Assembly: GCA_964563435.1 (NCBI GenBank)
Contig: CAZLXI010000011.1
Coordinates: forward strand, 51,028-115,027
Length of the DNA: 64,000 bases
Source of the DNA: Leadbetterella sp964563435
Lineage (GTDB): Bacteria; Bacteroidota; Bacteroidia; Cytophagales; Spirosomataceae
Direction of reading: 5' to 3'
Part shown: positions 1 to 8,115 of the stretch, in pieces
Layout of the letters: every line of letters starts with the position of its first letter
Position numbering within the stretch: position 1 is the stretch's first letter
Program-made: the position numbers and the translations under genes
Notes under the pieces: model-generated
Databases searched by the model: none
What the model saw: the letters and a program-made list of their open reading frames with translations, nothing else
Told to the model about the DNA's origin: nothing

Positions 1-1
1 C

Positions 2-1036
2 CGATTCCAACAAATGGAAGTAATGAACCTTATTGAAGGAGAATCATCCGTTCTTGCATCCCTAAATAAAGAGATCAGAAATTACCAGCATAATCATGGT
101 GACTGCTCGAAAAAAAACTGTTACCGGATCAGACTTAACTATGCAGGGGTTATTAACGGTGCCAATTATTATGGCACCAGTCTTTCCAACCAGCTCTGCG
201 TCGATCACCGGCTGGAGCTGACCGGATTCCCGCCAAACGCCTTTGTCAGTACCGAAAACAGGCAAAACCTCATTCGTTTTGACCCGGACAAAAACAGTCC
301 TTATACCCTCGACCGCTGGGAGCTTTATAAATTTGACGGAACCGTTTACAATCTCCTGGAAACCCTGCCCGCCGGTGCTTCCACCCCCGTTATAACGGAC
401 CCGGGCCCGGCGACACAAAGTGAAAAATATAAGGTGAGGTATGTGGATGAGTGTAAGAACGTTTCGGCCTTCTCGCCCGAGATTAGCTCTCTGGCTCTCT
501 CTGAAGACAACGACAACGTGCTTGACTGGACCAACGGCAACCCCTTTGCCGAAGCAGATATTGTGCACTACGAGGTGCTTTATTATGAAGGCGAGAATCA
601 GAATAATCTTCTGGGCACGCGGCGGGTAAACCCTTCCATATTTTCTCACCCTGTAAACTCCGCTTCGTTCACCAACATGGGGACTTTCAGACTTAAAGCC
701 GTCAGCAGTGATGGCCGGGAATCATTTTCCAACCCGGTTACCTTTGCCGTTAAAGGGGCTATTTATTTACCCTCAGCCTTTACCCCCAACGGAGACCAGA
801 TCAACGATTCCTTTACTATTAAAGGCAATCTGGGAGGAATTAAAACCTTCCACATGGCGATCTTCAGCTCATCAGGCCAGAAGATTGCCGACGTCACGGA
901 TCCTTCTCAGGGATGGGACGGCAAATTGCCGAACGGCACCCCTGCTATCTTCGGCAACTACCTCTATACCCTCAAAGCCGAAATGACAAACGGACACTTT
1001 ATCGACAAAAACGGCAGCTTTGTGCTACTGTATTAA
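2..1036 (+). CDS. T9SS-exported protein, C-terminal part (5' end outside window)
   Basis: The reading frame is open to the window edge (R-F-Q-Q precedes the first Met at 14), so this is the 3' part of a longer gene. About 344 residues are visible. The last 90 or so, starting near IYLPSAFTPNGD and ending in an aromatic residue, match the gliding-motility-associated (CHU_C) C-terminal domain. In Bacteroidota this domain directs proteins through the type IX secretion system (type B). The residues before it look like fibronectin-type beta-sandwich sequence. The role of the whole protein cannot be told from this end. The stop codon touches a family A palindrome that may end transcription. Confidence 0.8.
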   Translation, partial: RFQQMEVMNLIEGESSVLASLNKEIRNYQHNHGDCSKKNCYRIRLNYAGVINGANYYGTSLSNQLCVDHRLELTGFPPNAFVSTENRQNLIRFDPDKNSPYTLDRWELYKFDGTVYNLLETLPAGASTPVITDPGPATQSEKYKVRYVDECKNVSAFSPEISSLALSEDNDNVLDWTNGNPFAEADIVHYEVLYYEGENQNNLLGTRRVNPSIFSHPVNSASFTNMGTFRLKAVSSDGRESFSNPVTFAVKGAIYLPSAFTPNGDQINDSFTIKGNLGGIKTFHMAIFSSSGQKIADVTDPSQGWDGKLPNGTPAIFGNYLYTLKAEMTNGHFIDKNGSFVLLY

Positions 1037-1138
1037 GTTAAAAACTAAAAGTTAATAGTTAAAAGTTAAGGTACAATAAGTATATATATAATAAATGGCT
1101 CCTAAACTTTTCACTTTTATCTTTTAACTTTTAACTTT
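1034..1138. repeat. Family A A/T-rich imperfect palindrome, copy 1
   Basis: The left arm carries repeated AGTTAAAAACTAAAAGTTAA-type units, then GGTACAATAAGTATATA. The right arm is the inverse (CTTTTCACTTTTATC, then TTTTAACTTTTAAC). It starts in the stop codon of the T9SS protein and ends just before rimO. Related copies lie at 38201-38322 and 42249-42358. It could form a long hairpin and act as a terminator. Confidence 0.7.
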
Positions 1139-1172
1139 CCCCCCGACCTTTGCACCCCAAAACGGGTAGGGA

Positions 1173-2483
1173 ATGAAAACAAAGGGCAATAAAAAGACAA
1201 AGATCAATATCGTAACACTGGGCTGTTCCAAAAACCTGGTGGACTCTGAGATGCTGTATACCCAACTCCGGGGAAACGGCATGAATGTTAGCCATGAGTC
1301 AGCCAGGGATGATTCGCAGATCGTGGTGATCAACACCTGCGGGTTCATTGATAACGCCAAGCAGGAAAGCATCGACACCATCCTGCGGTACGTGGATGCC
1401 AAGCAGGCCGGCCAGGTGGAAAAGGTGTTTGTGACGGGTTGTCTCTCCCACCGCTATCGCGATGAGCTGGAAACCGAGATTCCCCAGGTAGATTCCTGGT
1501 TCGGCACCAATGAGCTTCCCCGCCTCCTGAAAACACTGAAAGCCGATTATAAGCATGAGCTCATCGGCGAACGGCTCCTCACCACCCCTGCCCACTACGC
1601 TTACATGAAGATCGCGGAAGGCTGTGATCGGCCCTGCAGCTTCTGCGCTATTCCGCTGATGCGCGGGAAGCACGAGTCACGCCCTATGGAAGAGCTGCTC
1701 CTTTCAGCGAAAAATATGGTGGCCAAAGGCACAAAGGAGATCATCCTCATTGCCCAGGACCTGACCTACTACGGACTGGACCTTTACAAAAAAAGAAACC
1801 TGTCGGAGCTGATGGCGAGACTCTCGGACATCGACGGGCTCGAGTGGATACGGCTGCAATACGCATATCCTGCCGGGTTTCCTATGGACATCCTGGACGT
1901 CATGGCCGAACGCTCCAACATTTGCAAATACCTCGATATGCCCCTGCAGCACGGTTCCAGCGAAATGCTGAAAAAAATGCGCCGTGGCATCGACCGGCCC
2001 AAAACCGAACGACTGCTCGACAGCATCCGGCAAAGGATCCCGGACATCCACCTGAGAACCACGCTGATCGTGGGGCATCCGGGAGAAACAGAAGAGATGT
2101 TTGAGGAAATGTACCGTTTTGTAGAATCTCAACGATTTGAACGCCTGGGAGTTTTTCAATACTCCCATGAAGAGCAGACCCACTCCTATTCCTTTGAAGA
2201 TGATGTTACACCGGAAGAAAAACAGGAAAGAACCGACCTCATCATGGAGCTTCAACAGGGCATTTCCGAAGAAAAAAACAAAGCCAAAATCGGGAAAGAG
2301 TTCAGGGTGCTGATCGACAAGAAAGAAAGCGGGCATTTTGTAGGCCGAACGGAGTTTGACTCGCCTGAAGTAGACAATGAAGTGCTCATTCCGGCAGAGC
2401 ATTATGTACGGACCGGCGACTTTACCCGGGTAAAGATCACTTCAGCTACGGAATTCGACCTCTACGGAGTACCGGTTATCTGA
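1173..2483 (+). CDS. rimO: Ribosomal protein uS12 methylthiotransferase RimO
   Basis: A 436-aa radical-SAM methylthiotransferase that adds a methylthio group to a conserved Asp of ribosomal protein S12. The N-terminal domain has the three expected cysteines (LGCSKN at C18, INTCGF at C56, VTGCLSHRY near C91) for one 4Fe-4S cluster. The radical-SAM motif CDRPCSFCAIP lies near residue 152. The last 65 or so residues form the TRAM domain. LGCSKN and the GRTEFDSPEVDN ending separate RimO from MiaB. A weak promoter-like GACCTTTG lies at 1145-1152, 20 nt before the ATG. The stop overlaps the 3' end of the convergent gene by 8 nt. Confidence 0.95.
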   Translation: MKTKGNKKTKINIVTLGCSKNLVDSEMLYTQLRGNGMNVSHESARDDSQIVVINTCGFIDNAKQESIDTILRYVDAKQAGQVEKVFVTGCLSHRYRDELETEIPQVDSWFGTNELPRLLKTLKADYKHELIGERLLTTPAHYAYMKIAEGCDRPCSFCAIPLMRGKHESRPMEELLLSAKNMVAKGTKEIILIAQDLTYYGLDLYKKRNLSELMARLSDIDGLEWIRLQYAYPAGFPMDILDVMAERSNICKYLDMPLQHGSSEMLKKMRRGIDRPKTERLLDSIRQRIPDIHLRTTLIVGHPGETEEMFEEMYRFVESQRFERLGVFQYSHEEQTHSYSFEDDVTPEEKQERTDLIMELQQGISEEKNKAKIGKEFRVLIDKKESGHFVGRTEFDSPEVDNEVLIPAEHYVRTGDFTRVKITSATEFDLYGVPVI

Positions 2484-3753
2484 GATACCGTGGGAACCGG
2501 GTAAACCGGAGCCCTACCGCAAAATCAAGCCGGTTCATTTGAATGGGTAACTCATGCCAGCTTTTCTCCGGATTAATACTCTTTAATTGCCCGTAATTGT
2601 AACCGCATTCGAAGCTCAGGATCACATCACGGCCGGTTTCATTGTTACCGATCAGGAAATCGATCCCAAGGGTAGCGGCACCGCCCCAGGCACCGCCCTT
2701 ATAGGCATAATTCATTTGATTGACGACTCCCTTGTCACTGTAAAAATAGTATCCCGGACTCACGGTGGCCACAACAAACGTTTTATAGTCCATCCCTATA
2801 CGCCCCAGCAGGGTGGGGCCTACAAACTTATGGTTCACCTTACTTTCCAATGACCGGATCTGGAAATAATCATCCCCTCCCAAAGCTTTTGTAAAATCAA
2901 GGCTGCTGTTCTTATTCCGGGATTGATAACTTTGATAGGTTACCCCTATGCCTATATGGTCATTCAGGAAAACGGCGGCATCTACCCCATAGACCCAGCC
3001 TCTTCTCAGCTTCTCATTGAAGAGACCATAGCTGGTCTTATCCGTGTTGTCGTCTATGATGTTTCCGAGCCCGCCCTTGAAACCTATGCGGTATTTGAGG
3101 TAGTTGGTAAATTCGGTTTTGCCTTTTAAAGGGGATACATATTCACTTTCTTTTTCACTCTCCCGGCCCTGAAACGGGCTATCTTTCCTGCCTGTCTGCG
3201 ACGACGTCTTACCCAAAGAAGAATCTTTTGTGAGGTTGTCTGCCACCGGCTGTGTCTTCCCGGAAGAAGCGCTGCTGCCTGCAGTAATTCCCTGCTCCTC
3301 CGCCTTCAGCGCTACCGGAAGAGATACATCTCTCTTTTCTGCCCCGGATGAAGAGCTTTTTACCGGGCTGCCTCCCGTACGGTCGCTCGTATTTACTACC
3401 TGCTGCTGTGTTTCTGTGGTAGTACGTTGGGCACTTGTTTTCTGCTCCGCCTTGGTCGAAGTACCCGAATTCGGGATTGCATCTACCGGCTCCTTTTTAC
3501 CGGAAGGGAGATCCTCCGGGAAATAATTATATTTAAACGAAGAGATGAGGGTTTTGAAGATCTCGGTTCTTACCGTCTTCCCTTTTTCATTCACATAGAT
3601 ATAGCCAAAGCGCATGGAAGATTCATCCACAATGCGGCAACGGATTTGCTCTCCCGCCTGTGTGATGATCAGATCTCGTTGCGCGGCATCCCGTTGGGCA
3701 GCAGCTTTAAAAGCGATCAGTAATAATATTAACGTAAATATCCTTGAATACAT
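2476..3753 (-). CDS. Secreted/outer-membrane beta-barrel protein with low-complexity linker
   Basis: A 425-aa protein of unknown function. Residues 1-19 form a signal peptide ending AAAQR. Residues 25-75 are a small domain (LIITQAGEQIRCRIVDE, YIYVNEKGK), a sequence type common at the start of Bacteroidota outer-membrane proteins. Residues 85-205 are a Ser/Thr/Gln/Lys-rich low-complexity linker. From about 215 on, alternating aromatic and small residues (YRIGFKGGLGNI, WVYGVDAAVFLNDHIGIGV) suggest an 8- to 10-strand barrel with a strand-like C-terminus (LDFAVGLRFTRFPRYLR). Its stop lies inside the rimO coding end. I cannot assign a substrate or partner. Confidence 0.7.
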   Translation of the reverse strand: MYSRIFTLILLLIAFKAAAQRDAAQRDLIITQAGEQIRCRIVDESSMRFGYIYVNEKGKTVRTEIFKTLISSFKYNYFPEDLPSGKKEPVDAIPNSGTSTKAEQKTSAQRTTTETQQQVVNTSDRTGGSPVKSSSSGAEKRDVSLPVALKAEEQGITAGSSASSGKTQPVADNLTKDSSLGKTSSQTGRKDSPFQGRESEKESEYVSPLKGKTEFTNYLKYRIGFKGGLGNIIDDNTDKTSYGLFNEKLRRGWVYGVDAAVFLNDHIGIGVTYQSYQSRNKNSSLDFTKALGGDDYFQIRSLESKVNHKFVGPTLLGRIGMDYKTFVVATVSPGYYFYSDKGVVNQMNYAYKGGAWGGAATLGIDFLIGNNETGRDVILSFECGYNYGQLKSINPEKSWHELPIQMNRLDFAVGLRFTRFPRYLR

Positions 3754-4056
3754 ATCCCGACATTTAGCGCTCCTCAGTAAACTATAACGAAGAACCGGTT
3801 GATTTCAGTGCTCAGAAGTAAATTCCAAAAATCATACCAGTTATCTGATTTTGAAAAAAAGTGATTTTACGGCATAAAATTTGTGTGAAAATTTGCAAAA
3901 GTCTTAAATAGTTTGGATTTTTGACACAAAGACTGAGGCAGCACCTGCTTTCCATTAGAAAAACCATTGTTTTGCCCTGTCAATAATTATTCATCACCTA
4001 AACACTCATTGATACAATATGGTATAAAACTCTACGTTAACTAATGTGAAAATATA
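3754..4056. other. 303-bp intergenic region between divergent genes
   Basis: An A/T-rich spacer between the divergent starts of the barrel protein and the first ECF sigma gene. It should hold promoters for both. I see no exact TAnnTTTG site; TAAAATTTG near 3875 is a near miss. No RNA gene or repeat was recognised. Confidence 0.5.
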
Positions 4057-4662
4057 ATGGACAAAAACAAAGTTAACGAAAGTGAGCTTATATCGGCCTA
4101 TATAAGAGGAGATGAGAATGCTTTCACAATTCTTGTTAATCGTTACAAATCTAAAGTATACACTACCATTTATCTTGTGGTAAAAGACAGCTATGTAGCT
4201 GAAGATCTTACCCAGGACACCTTCATAAAGGCCATAAAAACGCTGAAAGAAGGGCGATATAATGAAGAAGGTAAATTTTTACCGTGGATACTTCGGATAG
4301 CTCACAATCTTGCCATTGACTATTTTCGAAGAGCAAAGCGTTACCCGAACGTAGTGTTTGAGGATGGTAGTAGTGTATTTAACTCTCTGAATTTTGCAGA
4401 AGATTCCATAGAGTCGGCTCAGATCAAAAAGGAGTCTCATGAACACCTGAGGAGCCTGATCAAGAAGCTTCCGCAACAACAGAGAGAGGTATTGGTGATG
4501 AGGCATTATGAAGATCTGAGTTTTCAGGAGATCGCCGAAGCCACCGGGGTGAGTATCAATACTGCATTAGGACGTATGCGTTATGCTCTTATCAATCTGC
4601 GAAAATTGATGAGTAAAACTAAATATGCCTATGACACAAACCTTTACATCGACTCAGAATGA
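4057..4662 (+). CDS. ECF-type RNA polymerase sigma factor
   Basis: A 201-aa sigma-70-family ECF factor. Region 2 spans residues 10-95: the region 2.2 core AEDLTQDTFIKAI, then the -10 recognition part FLPWILRIAHNLAIDYFRRAKR. Region 4 spans 125-190, with LPQQQREVLVMRHYEDLSFQEIAEATGVSINTALGRMR split over a typical helix-turn-helix. It has no C-terminal extension. The next gene starts inside its last 38 nt, so the two are probably translationally coupled. That partner resembles an anti-sigma N-terminal domain. Target genes cannot be predicted from the window. Confidence 0.92.
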   Translation: MDKNKVNESELISAYIRGDENAFTILVNRYKSKVYTTIYLVVKDSYVAEDLTQDTFIKAIKTLKEGRYNEEGKFLPWILRIAHNLAIDYFRRAKRYPNVVFEDGSSVFNSLNFAEDSIESAQIKKESHEHLRSLIKKLPQQQREVLVMRHYEDLSFQEIAEATGVSINTALGRMRYALINLRKLMSKTKYAYDTNLYIDSE

Positions 4663-4867
4663 GATAATACGTTATGTTTACAACGAAACCTCCCCTTCTG
4701 AAAATGTTCTGATCGAAGAGTGGATAGCCGGTGATACCGAAAATCTTGATTTTTACCTGGATTGCCTCCAGCTGAAAGAAGAAATGGATCAGATCGTGCT
4801 TGTCCCGAAAGACATCACATTAGAACGAATATTTGATTATTCGAGAAGTTACAAGCCTGCTTTTTAA
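4625..4867 (+). CDS. Small acidic protein, candidate free-standing anti-sigma domain
   Basis: An 80-aa soluble protein with no signal peptide or membrane segment. It begins inside the end of the ECF sigma gene (38-nt overlap; a second ATG at 4631 is also possible). The segment NEIIRYVYNETSPSENVLIE, continuing EWIAGDTENLDFY, resembles the helical N-terminal anti-sigma domain of FecR-like proteins (pattern YLNGEASPEE...EEWL...NR). FecR has a membrane helix and periplasmic domain; this protein has neither. An anti-sigma or sigma-modulating role is inferred from the resemblance and overlap. The stop codon lies in the loop of a terminator hairpin. Confidence 0.7.
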   Translation: MPMTQTFTSTQNEIIRYVYNETSPSENVLIEEWIAGDTENLDFYLDCLQLKEEMDQIVLVPKDITLERIFDYSRSYKPAF

Positions 4868-4880
4868 GCAGGCTTTTTCT
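4853..4880 (+). terminator. Rho-independent terminator of the first ECF unit
   Basis: Stem AAGCCTGC (4853-4860) and GCAGGCTT (4868-4875), loop TTTTTAA, then a T run. The stop codon TAA (4865-4867) is the end of the loop, so the last codons form the left arm. Confidence 0.85.
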
Positions 4881-4891
4881 TCTGAACATCT

Positions 4892-5200
4892 TTACATAAG
4901 GCCCAGTATCTTGGCGTATTTGAGCATGGCTCCGGGGTTGGATATCTTCAGCTTCCCCATCATCATGGCCATCATCGGGTTGGTGTTGCCCTGGATGATA
5001 GACAGGAGATCTTCCTCTTTCACGGTGATGTTAACTTCTGCATCAGCGGCAGCTCCTTCGGCCGCTTCTATCTTCCCGTCCTTTACCGTAACATACATAC
5101 TTTTACCCTTAAGATCAAAGTTGATCTGCGTATCAATCCCTTCCAGATCTTCCGGCTTTACTTTTTGAGTGAGCGAGTCAAAATATTCTTCCAGTGTCAT
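4892..5200 (-). CDS. SCP2 sterol-carrier domain protein
   Basis: A 102-aa single-domain protein of the SCP2 fold, which binds lipids or acyl chains in a hydrophobic tunnel. Typical features are INFDLKGKSMYVTVKDGKIE, the acidic AEVNITVKEEDLLSIIQG strand-helix, and a Met-rich MMAMMMGKLKISNPGAMLKY helix pair near the end. There is no peroxisomal-type signal or enzyme fusion. It is monocistronic between two sigma units and faces the other way. A palindromic motif at 5217-5230, 17 nt before the start, is identical to one upstream of marR, suggesting MarR control. Confidence 0.88.
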   Translation of the reverse strand: MTLEEYFDSLTQKVKPEDLEGIDTQINFDLKGKSMYVTVKDGKIEAAEGAAADAEVNITVKEEDLLSIIQGNTNPMMAMMMGKLKISNPGAMLKYAKILGLM

Positions 5201-5216
5201 ATTCCGTTTAAAATAT

Positions 5217-5230
5217 TATGCAAGCATACT
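5217..5230. promoter_or_regulatory. Candidate MarR operator upstream of SCP2 gene
   Basis: TATGCAAGCATACT, with palindromic core TATGC-AA-GCATA. The same 14 bases occur at 19353-19366 upstream of the MarR gene. It resembles the SlyA box TTAGCAAGCTAA in having a GCAAGC centre. The site lies 17 nt before the SCP2 start, where a bound repressor would block transcription. Confidence 0.5.
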
Positions 5231-5354
5231 GTTTTTAATCCATATTTACAAATAATCTTTCGGCTTTATGGCTGTAATTCCCTGAAAATAAAATCTCTCG
5301 AAATGTTCGCTAAACTTGCTAATTAAGGCCTTAACAAGTAAAATTAGCCTTTCA

Positions 5355-5388
5355 TTTGCACCAGATAATAAAAAATACCCTACTTTTG
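5355..5388 (+). promoter_or_regulatory. Bacteroidota-type promoter of the second ECF operon
   Basis: TTTG at 5355-5358 and TACTTTTG at 5381-5388 with 22 nt between, matching TTTG...TAnnTTTG. Transcription would start near 5395, giving a leader of about 67 nt. Confidence 0.55.
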
Positions 5389-5461
5389 CAGCAAATTTTT
5401 ACCGCTAATACCGGAAAAAAAATGATCCGTTTTGTTACTTTTTCCCTAAACCCCGTCAAAA

Positions 5462-6061
5462 TTGAAATTCTCAAGATATAGCACCCATAAAGATGAGGAG
5501 TTGGTAGCTCTTTATGTAACCAGCCAAAGAAACGAGTATTTTGAAGAAATTTATGAAAGGTACGTCAATAAGGTTTACCGTAAATGTTACTCCTTTGTTT
5601 ACAACCAGGAAAAAGCGGAGGACCTGACGCATGACATTTTCCTGAAGCTGATCGTGAAAATCGGGAGCTTCAAGGAAACGTCTAAGTTTTCGACCTGGCT
5701 GTATTCCATTACCTATAATTACTGTATGGACCAGATAAGAACAGGTAAAAGAAGAACAGAGGTAGCCTTGCATGAAAATGTAGAGATCAGTGACGATGAC
5801 GACAGCGGAGTTCTCGATTTTCAAAGCAATGAAATAACGAGGAGCCTGAAGCAGATGGCTTCCGACGAACGGGCGATCCTGCAGATGAAGTATCAGGAAG
5901 ATTTCAGTATAAAGGAAATTGCCGATACGCTTAACATCACCGAAAGTGCCGTTAAGATGCGGCTGATGAGAAGTAAGGAAAAACTGAAGAAGATCTACCT
6001 GGAGAATATAGCGGTCTTTGTACTGATCATAATGAAGATACTAAGTCTCTTTGAAAAATGA
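5462..6061 (+). CDS. ECF-type RNA polymerase sigma factor heading a mechanosensitive-channel operon
   Basis: A 199-aa ECF sigma factor. Region 2 is clear (AEDLTHDIFLKLIVKI, FSTWLYSITYNYCMDQIR), as is region 4 (LKQMASDERAILQMKYQEDF, IKEIADTLNITESAVKMRL). The start is taken as TTG at 5462: an in-frame stop lies at 5447 and no ATG precedes the conserved region. The C-terminal 20 residues (NIAVFVLIIMKILSLFEK) are strikingly hydrophobic for a sigma factor and may touch the membrane or a partner. The stop overlaps the next start as ATGA. The downstream order suggests control of envelope or osmotic stress genes; this is inference. Confidence 0.88.
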   Translation: MKFSRYSTHKDEELVALYVTSQRNEYFEEIYERYVNKVYRKCYSFVYNQEKAEDLTHDIFLKLIVKIGSFKETSKFSTWLYSITYNYCMDQIRTGKRRTEVALHENVEISDDDDSGVLDFQSNEITRSLKQMASDERAILQMKYQEDFSIKEIADTLNITESAVKMRLMRSKEKLKKIYLENIAVFVLIIMKILSLFEK

Positions 6062-6240
6062 TAGATGATGAAGAGCAATTAGAAGTTTCGCCCCATCTCA
6101 AAAAGCTGCTGGTGTCGGAAATAGACCTTATCCGCGATGCCATGCTGATACTTGGGGTTTTTACCGACGGTGGTGTAAAAACCGGCCTGAAACTTCTGGA
6201 GGACCTAAACAATGATATACCTGCAAAAAACGATGAATGA
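6058..6240 (+). CDS. 60-aa acidic hypothetical protein coupled to ECF sigma factor
   Basis: A small, acidic, soluble protein (MIDDEEQLEVSPHLKKL..., ending NNDIPAKNDE). It starts in the sigma factor stop (ATGA, 4-nt overlap), and its own stop overlaps the channel gene by 8 nt, so three genes are chained by overlaps. It has no membrane segment or zinc-binding motif and does not look like a FecR domain. The segment EIDLIRDAMLILGVFTDGGV could form helices. Its position suggests a regulator of the sigma factor or the channel, but nothing in the sequence proves it. Confidence 0.65.
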   Translation: MIDDEEQLEVSPHLKKLLVSEIDLIRDAMLILGVFTDGGVKTGLKLLEDLNNDIPAKNDE

Positions 6241-7069
6241 GTTTCCAGACATTAAACAGATCCTGATCAATACCTTCTCTAAATTGATCGAGCAGTCCAG
6301 CACTTTTATTTCCAACCTGATCAGTGCCGTACTCATTTTAACCATCGGCTGGGTAGTAGCCCGGGTCGCGGCTTTTCTCTTCAAATCTTTCTTTTCAAGA
6401 GTGGGTGTGGACAAGCTCGGAGAAAAGATTCAGAACATGGAGATGCTGAGGAAATACCAGCTCGATTTCAAGCTCAGCCAGGTCCTTTCCCAGATCGTGT
6501 TTATCCTCATCATGCTGTTTCTGTCCGTATCGGCCGCAGATACACTGGGAGTGCCTGCCATCTCCAATATGTTTATGATGCTGGTAGACTTCATCCCTAA
6601 ACTGGGAGTAGCCATCATGATGACCCTGCTGGGGCTTTTCGTGTCTGACCTGGCCCGCAAATTTGTGGAAACGCTCTGCAAATCCTTTAATATCGCTGCC
6701 GGCAAGCTGATCAGTATGGGCGTCTTTTTCTTCCTGAGCTTTATTTCCGTTATCCTGGCCCTCGGCCAGGCCGGCATTAATACCAAGCTCCTCGAAAGCA
6801 GTTTCAATATCATGGTGGCGGGTCTGGTGCTGGCATTTTCCATTGGTTACGGTATTGCATCCAAAGAGATCCTTCTGAATATACTTAGCTCTATCTATTC
6901 CCGGAAAAAGTTCAGGGAAGGCGACATTGTGGAGATCCAGGGAGTAAAAGGTACCATCATACGCATGGACAATACCACTCTGGTGCTAAGCTCCGAAGGC
7001 AATGAAGTGTCTTTCCCCTTACGGGTCTTACAAACAGAGAAAGTAACGCTGTTTCAACAAAATCAATAA
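6233..7069 (+). CDS. MscS-like mechanosensitive channel family protein
   Basis: A 278-aa inner-membrane protein. I chose ATG 6233 (ATGAATGA overlap with the previous stop); ATG 6212 would add MIYLQKT. Hydrophobic helices lie near residues 25-50, 85-105, 115-140, 160-180 and 190-215, in the pattern of the conserved TM-helix repeat family. They are followed by a short MscS-type beta domain (FREGDIVEIQGVKGTIIRMD, TTLVLSSEGNEVSFPLRVL). The large C-terminal cytosolic vestibule of E. coli MscS is absent. It would open under membrane tension to release solutes. It lies 2 nt from the next gene. Confidence 0.85.
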   Translation: MNEFPDIKQILINTFSKLIEQSSTFISNLISAVLILTIGWVVARVAAFLFKSFFSRVGVDKLGEKIQNMEMLRKYQLDFKLSQVLSQIVFILIMLFLSVSAADTLGVPAISNMFMMLVDFIPKLGVAIMMTLLGLFVSDLARKFVETLCKSFNIAAGKLISMGVFFFLSFISVILALGQAGINTKLLESSFNIMVAGLVLAFSIGYGIASKEILLNILSSIYSRKKFREGDIVEIQGVKGTIIRMDNTTLVLSSEGNEVSFPLRVLQTEKVTLFQQNQ

Positions 7070-7071
7070 TC

Positions 7072-8088
7072 ATGAAAAAACTAACATTTTTTGTACTCTT
7101 CTCTGCTCTGTTTCTGACCGGTACGTATGCCCAGAATGCAGGTGATGCACAAAAAAAAGTAGGCGAGGCGATGGCCGCAAAAGACCTGAAAGGTGAATTT
7201 AAAGACGGATGGAATAAAGCCTCGAGCTTCGGCGCAACCCTCAACATGACCGGGTTCAGCCAGAGCTGGAAACAGGTAAATACAGGCGTGGTGGGAAACA
7301 CCAACCTTCATTTTATACTCAAGCATCAGAACGCGCTGGTGAAAGGTAAAAATATCTGGATCAACGACTTTGAGGGACAACTGGGCTTCCAGAGCACCGG
7401 CAAAAACCCCACTACCAACAAACGGGAATTTAACCGGAACATCGACAAGCTGTTTCTGAACTCCCAGTACGGAAGAAAGGTATCCGACAAGGTGTCTGTC
7501 TTTGCCGAGGGAAACTTTATCTCCCAGTTCCTGGCCGTAAAAGATACCGAAAGCGAAACCAGCCGGAATATTGCTTCCGCCTTTATGACGCCCGGCTACC
7601 TGACCATCTCCACCGGTATCGAGTACCGCCCGGCAGATTATTTCACGGTAAAGCTGGCACCCCTGGCCAACAAATGGACCTTCGTGAGTCATAAAGATGT
7701 GATTTATGATACAGCCACCGGCTATGCCTTCGGAGTGAACGTGGCAGAAGGGAAAAAGTCCCTGTCGGAATTCGGGTCCCAGCTGACCCTGGGCTTTAAC
7801 AAGGAAGTGGTCAAAAATGTGAACCTGGGCTTCCGGTATAACTTCTTCAAGGCCTGGAAAGATACCGAAGGAAACAAAAACAAACCGCTCGATCACCGTT
7901 TAGACCTCCTGGCCACGGCCAAGATCAACAAATACCTGAATGTAAACTTTACCTACATCGGGATACTGGATAAAGATGTTTTCGATCATAACACGTATAA
8001 CAATACTACTCCGAAGCCTGGTGATCCCGTGCGGTCCAGCTGGCAAAGCGCAAGCGGTTTCGGAATAGGTTTCCTGGCCTCTTTTTAA
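7072..8088 (+). CDS. DUF3078 family outer-membrane protein
   Basis: A 338-aa protein with signal peptide (MKKLTFFVLFSALFLTGTYAQ), then a DUF3078-type region of predicted antiparallel beta strands. Typical features are GWNKASSFGATLNMTGFSQSW, WINDFEGQLGFQS, ISQFLAVKD, FMTPGYLTISTGIEYRP and a last strand FGIGFLASF ending in Phe, as expected for an outer-membrane barrel. The family is found in Bacteroidota and has no known function. It lies 2 nt after the MscS-like gene and 27 nt before mscL, so a role in turgor or envelope stress is a fair guess. Confidence 0.82.
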   Translation: MKKLTFFVLFSALFLTGTYAQNAGDAQKKVGEAMAAKDLKGEFKDGWNKASSFGATLNMTGFSQSWKQVNTGVVGNTNLHFILKHQNALVKGKNIWINDFEGQLGFQSTGKNPTTNKREFNRNIDKLFLNSQYGRKVSDKVSVFAEGNFISQFLAVKDTESETSRNIASAFMTPGYLTISTGIEYRPADYFTVKLAPLANKWTFVSHKDVIYDTATGYAFGVNVAEGKKSLSEFGSQLTLGFNKEVVKNVNLGFRYNFFKAWKDTEGNKNKPLDHRLDLLATAKINKYLNVNFTYIGILDKDVFDHNTYNNTTPKPGDPVRSSWQSASGFGIGFLASF

Positions 8089-8115
8089 TTTATTTACCCG
8101 TAAATTTTTAAAACT

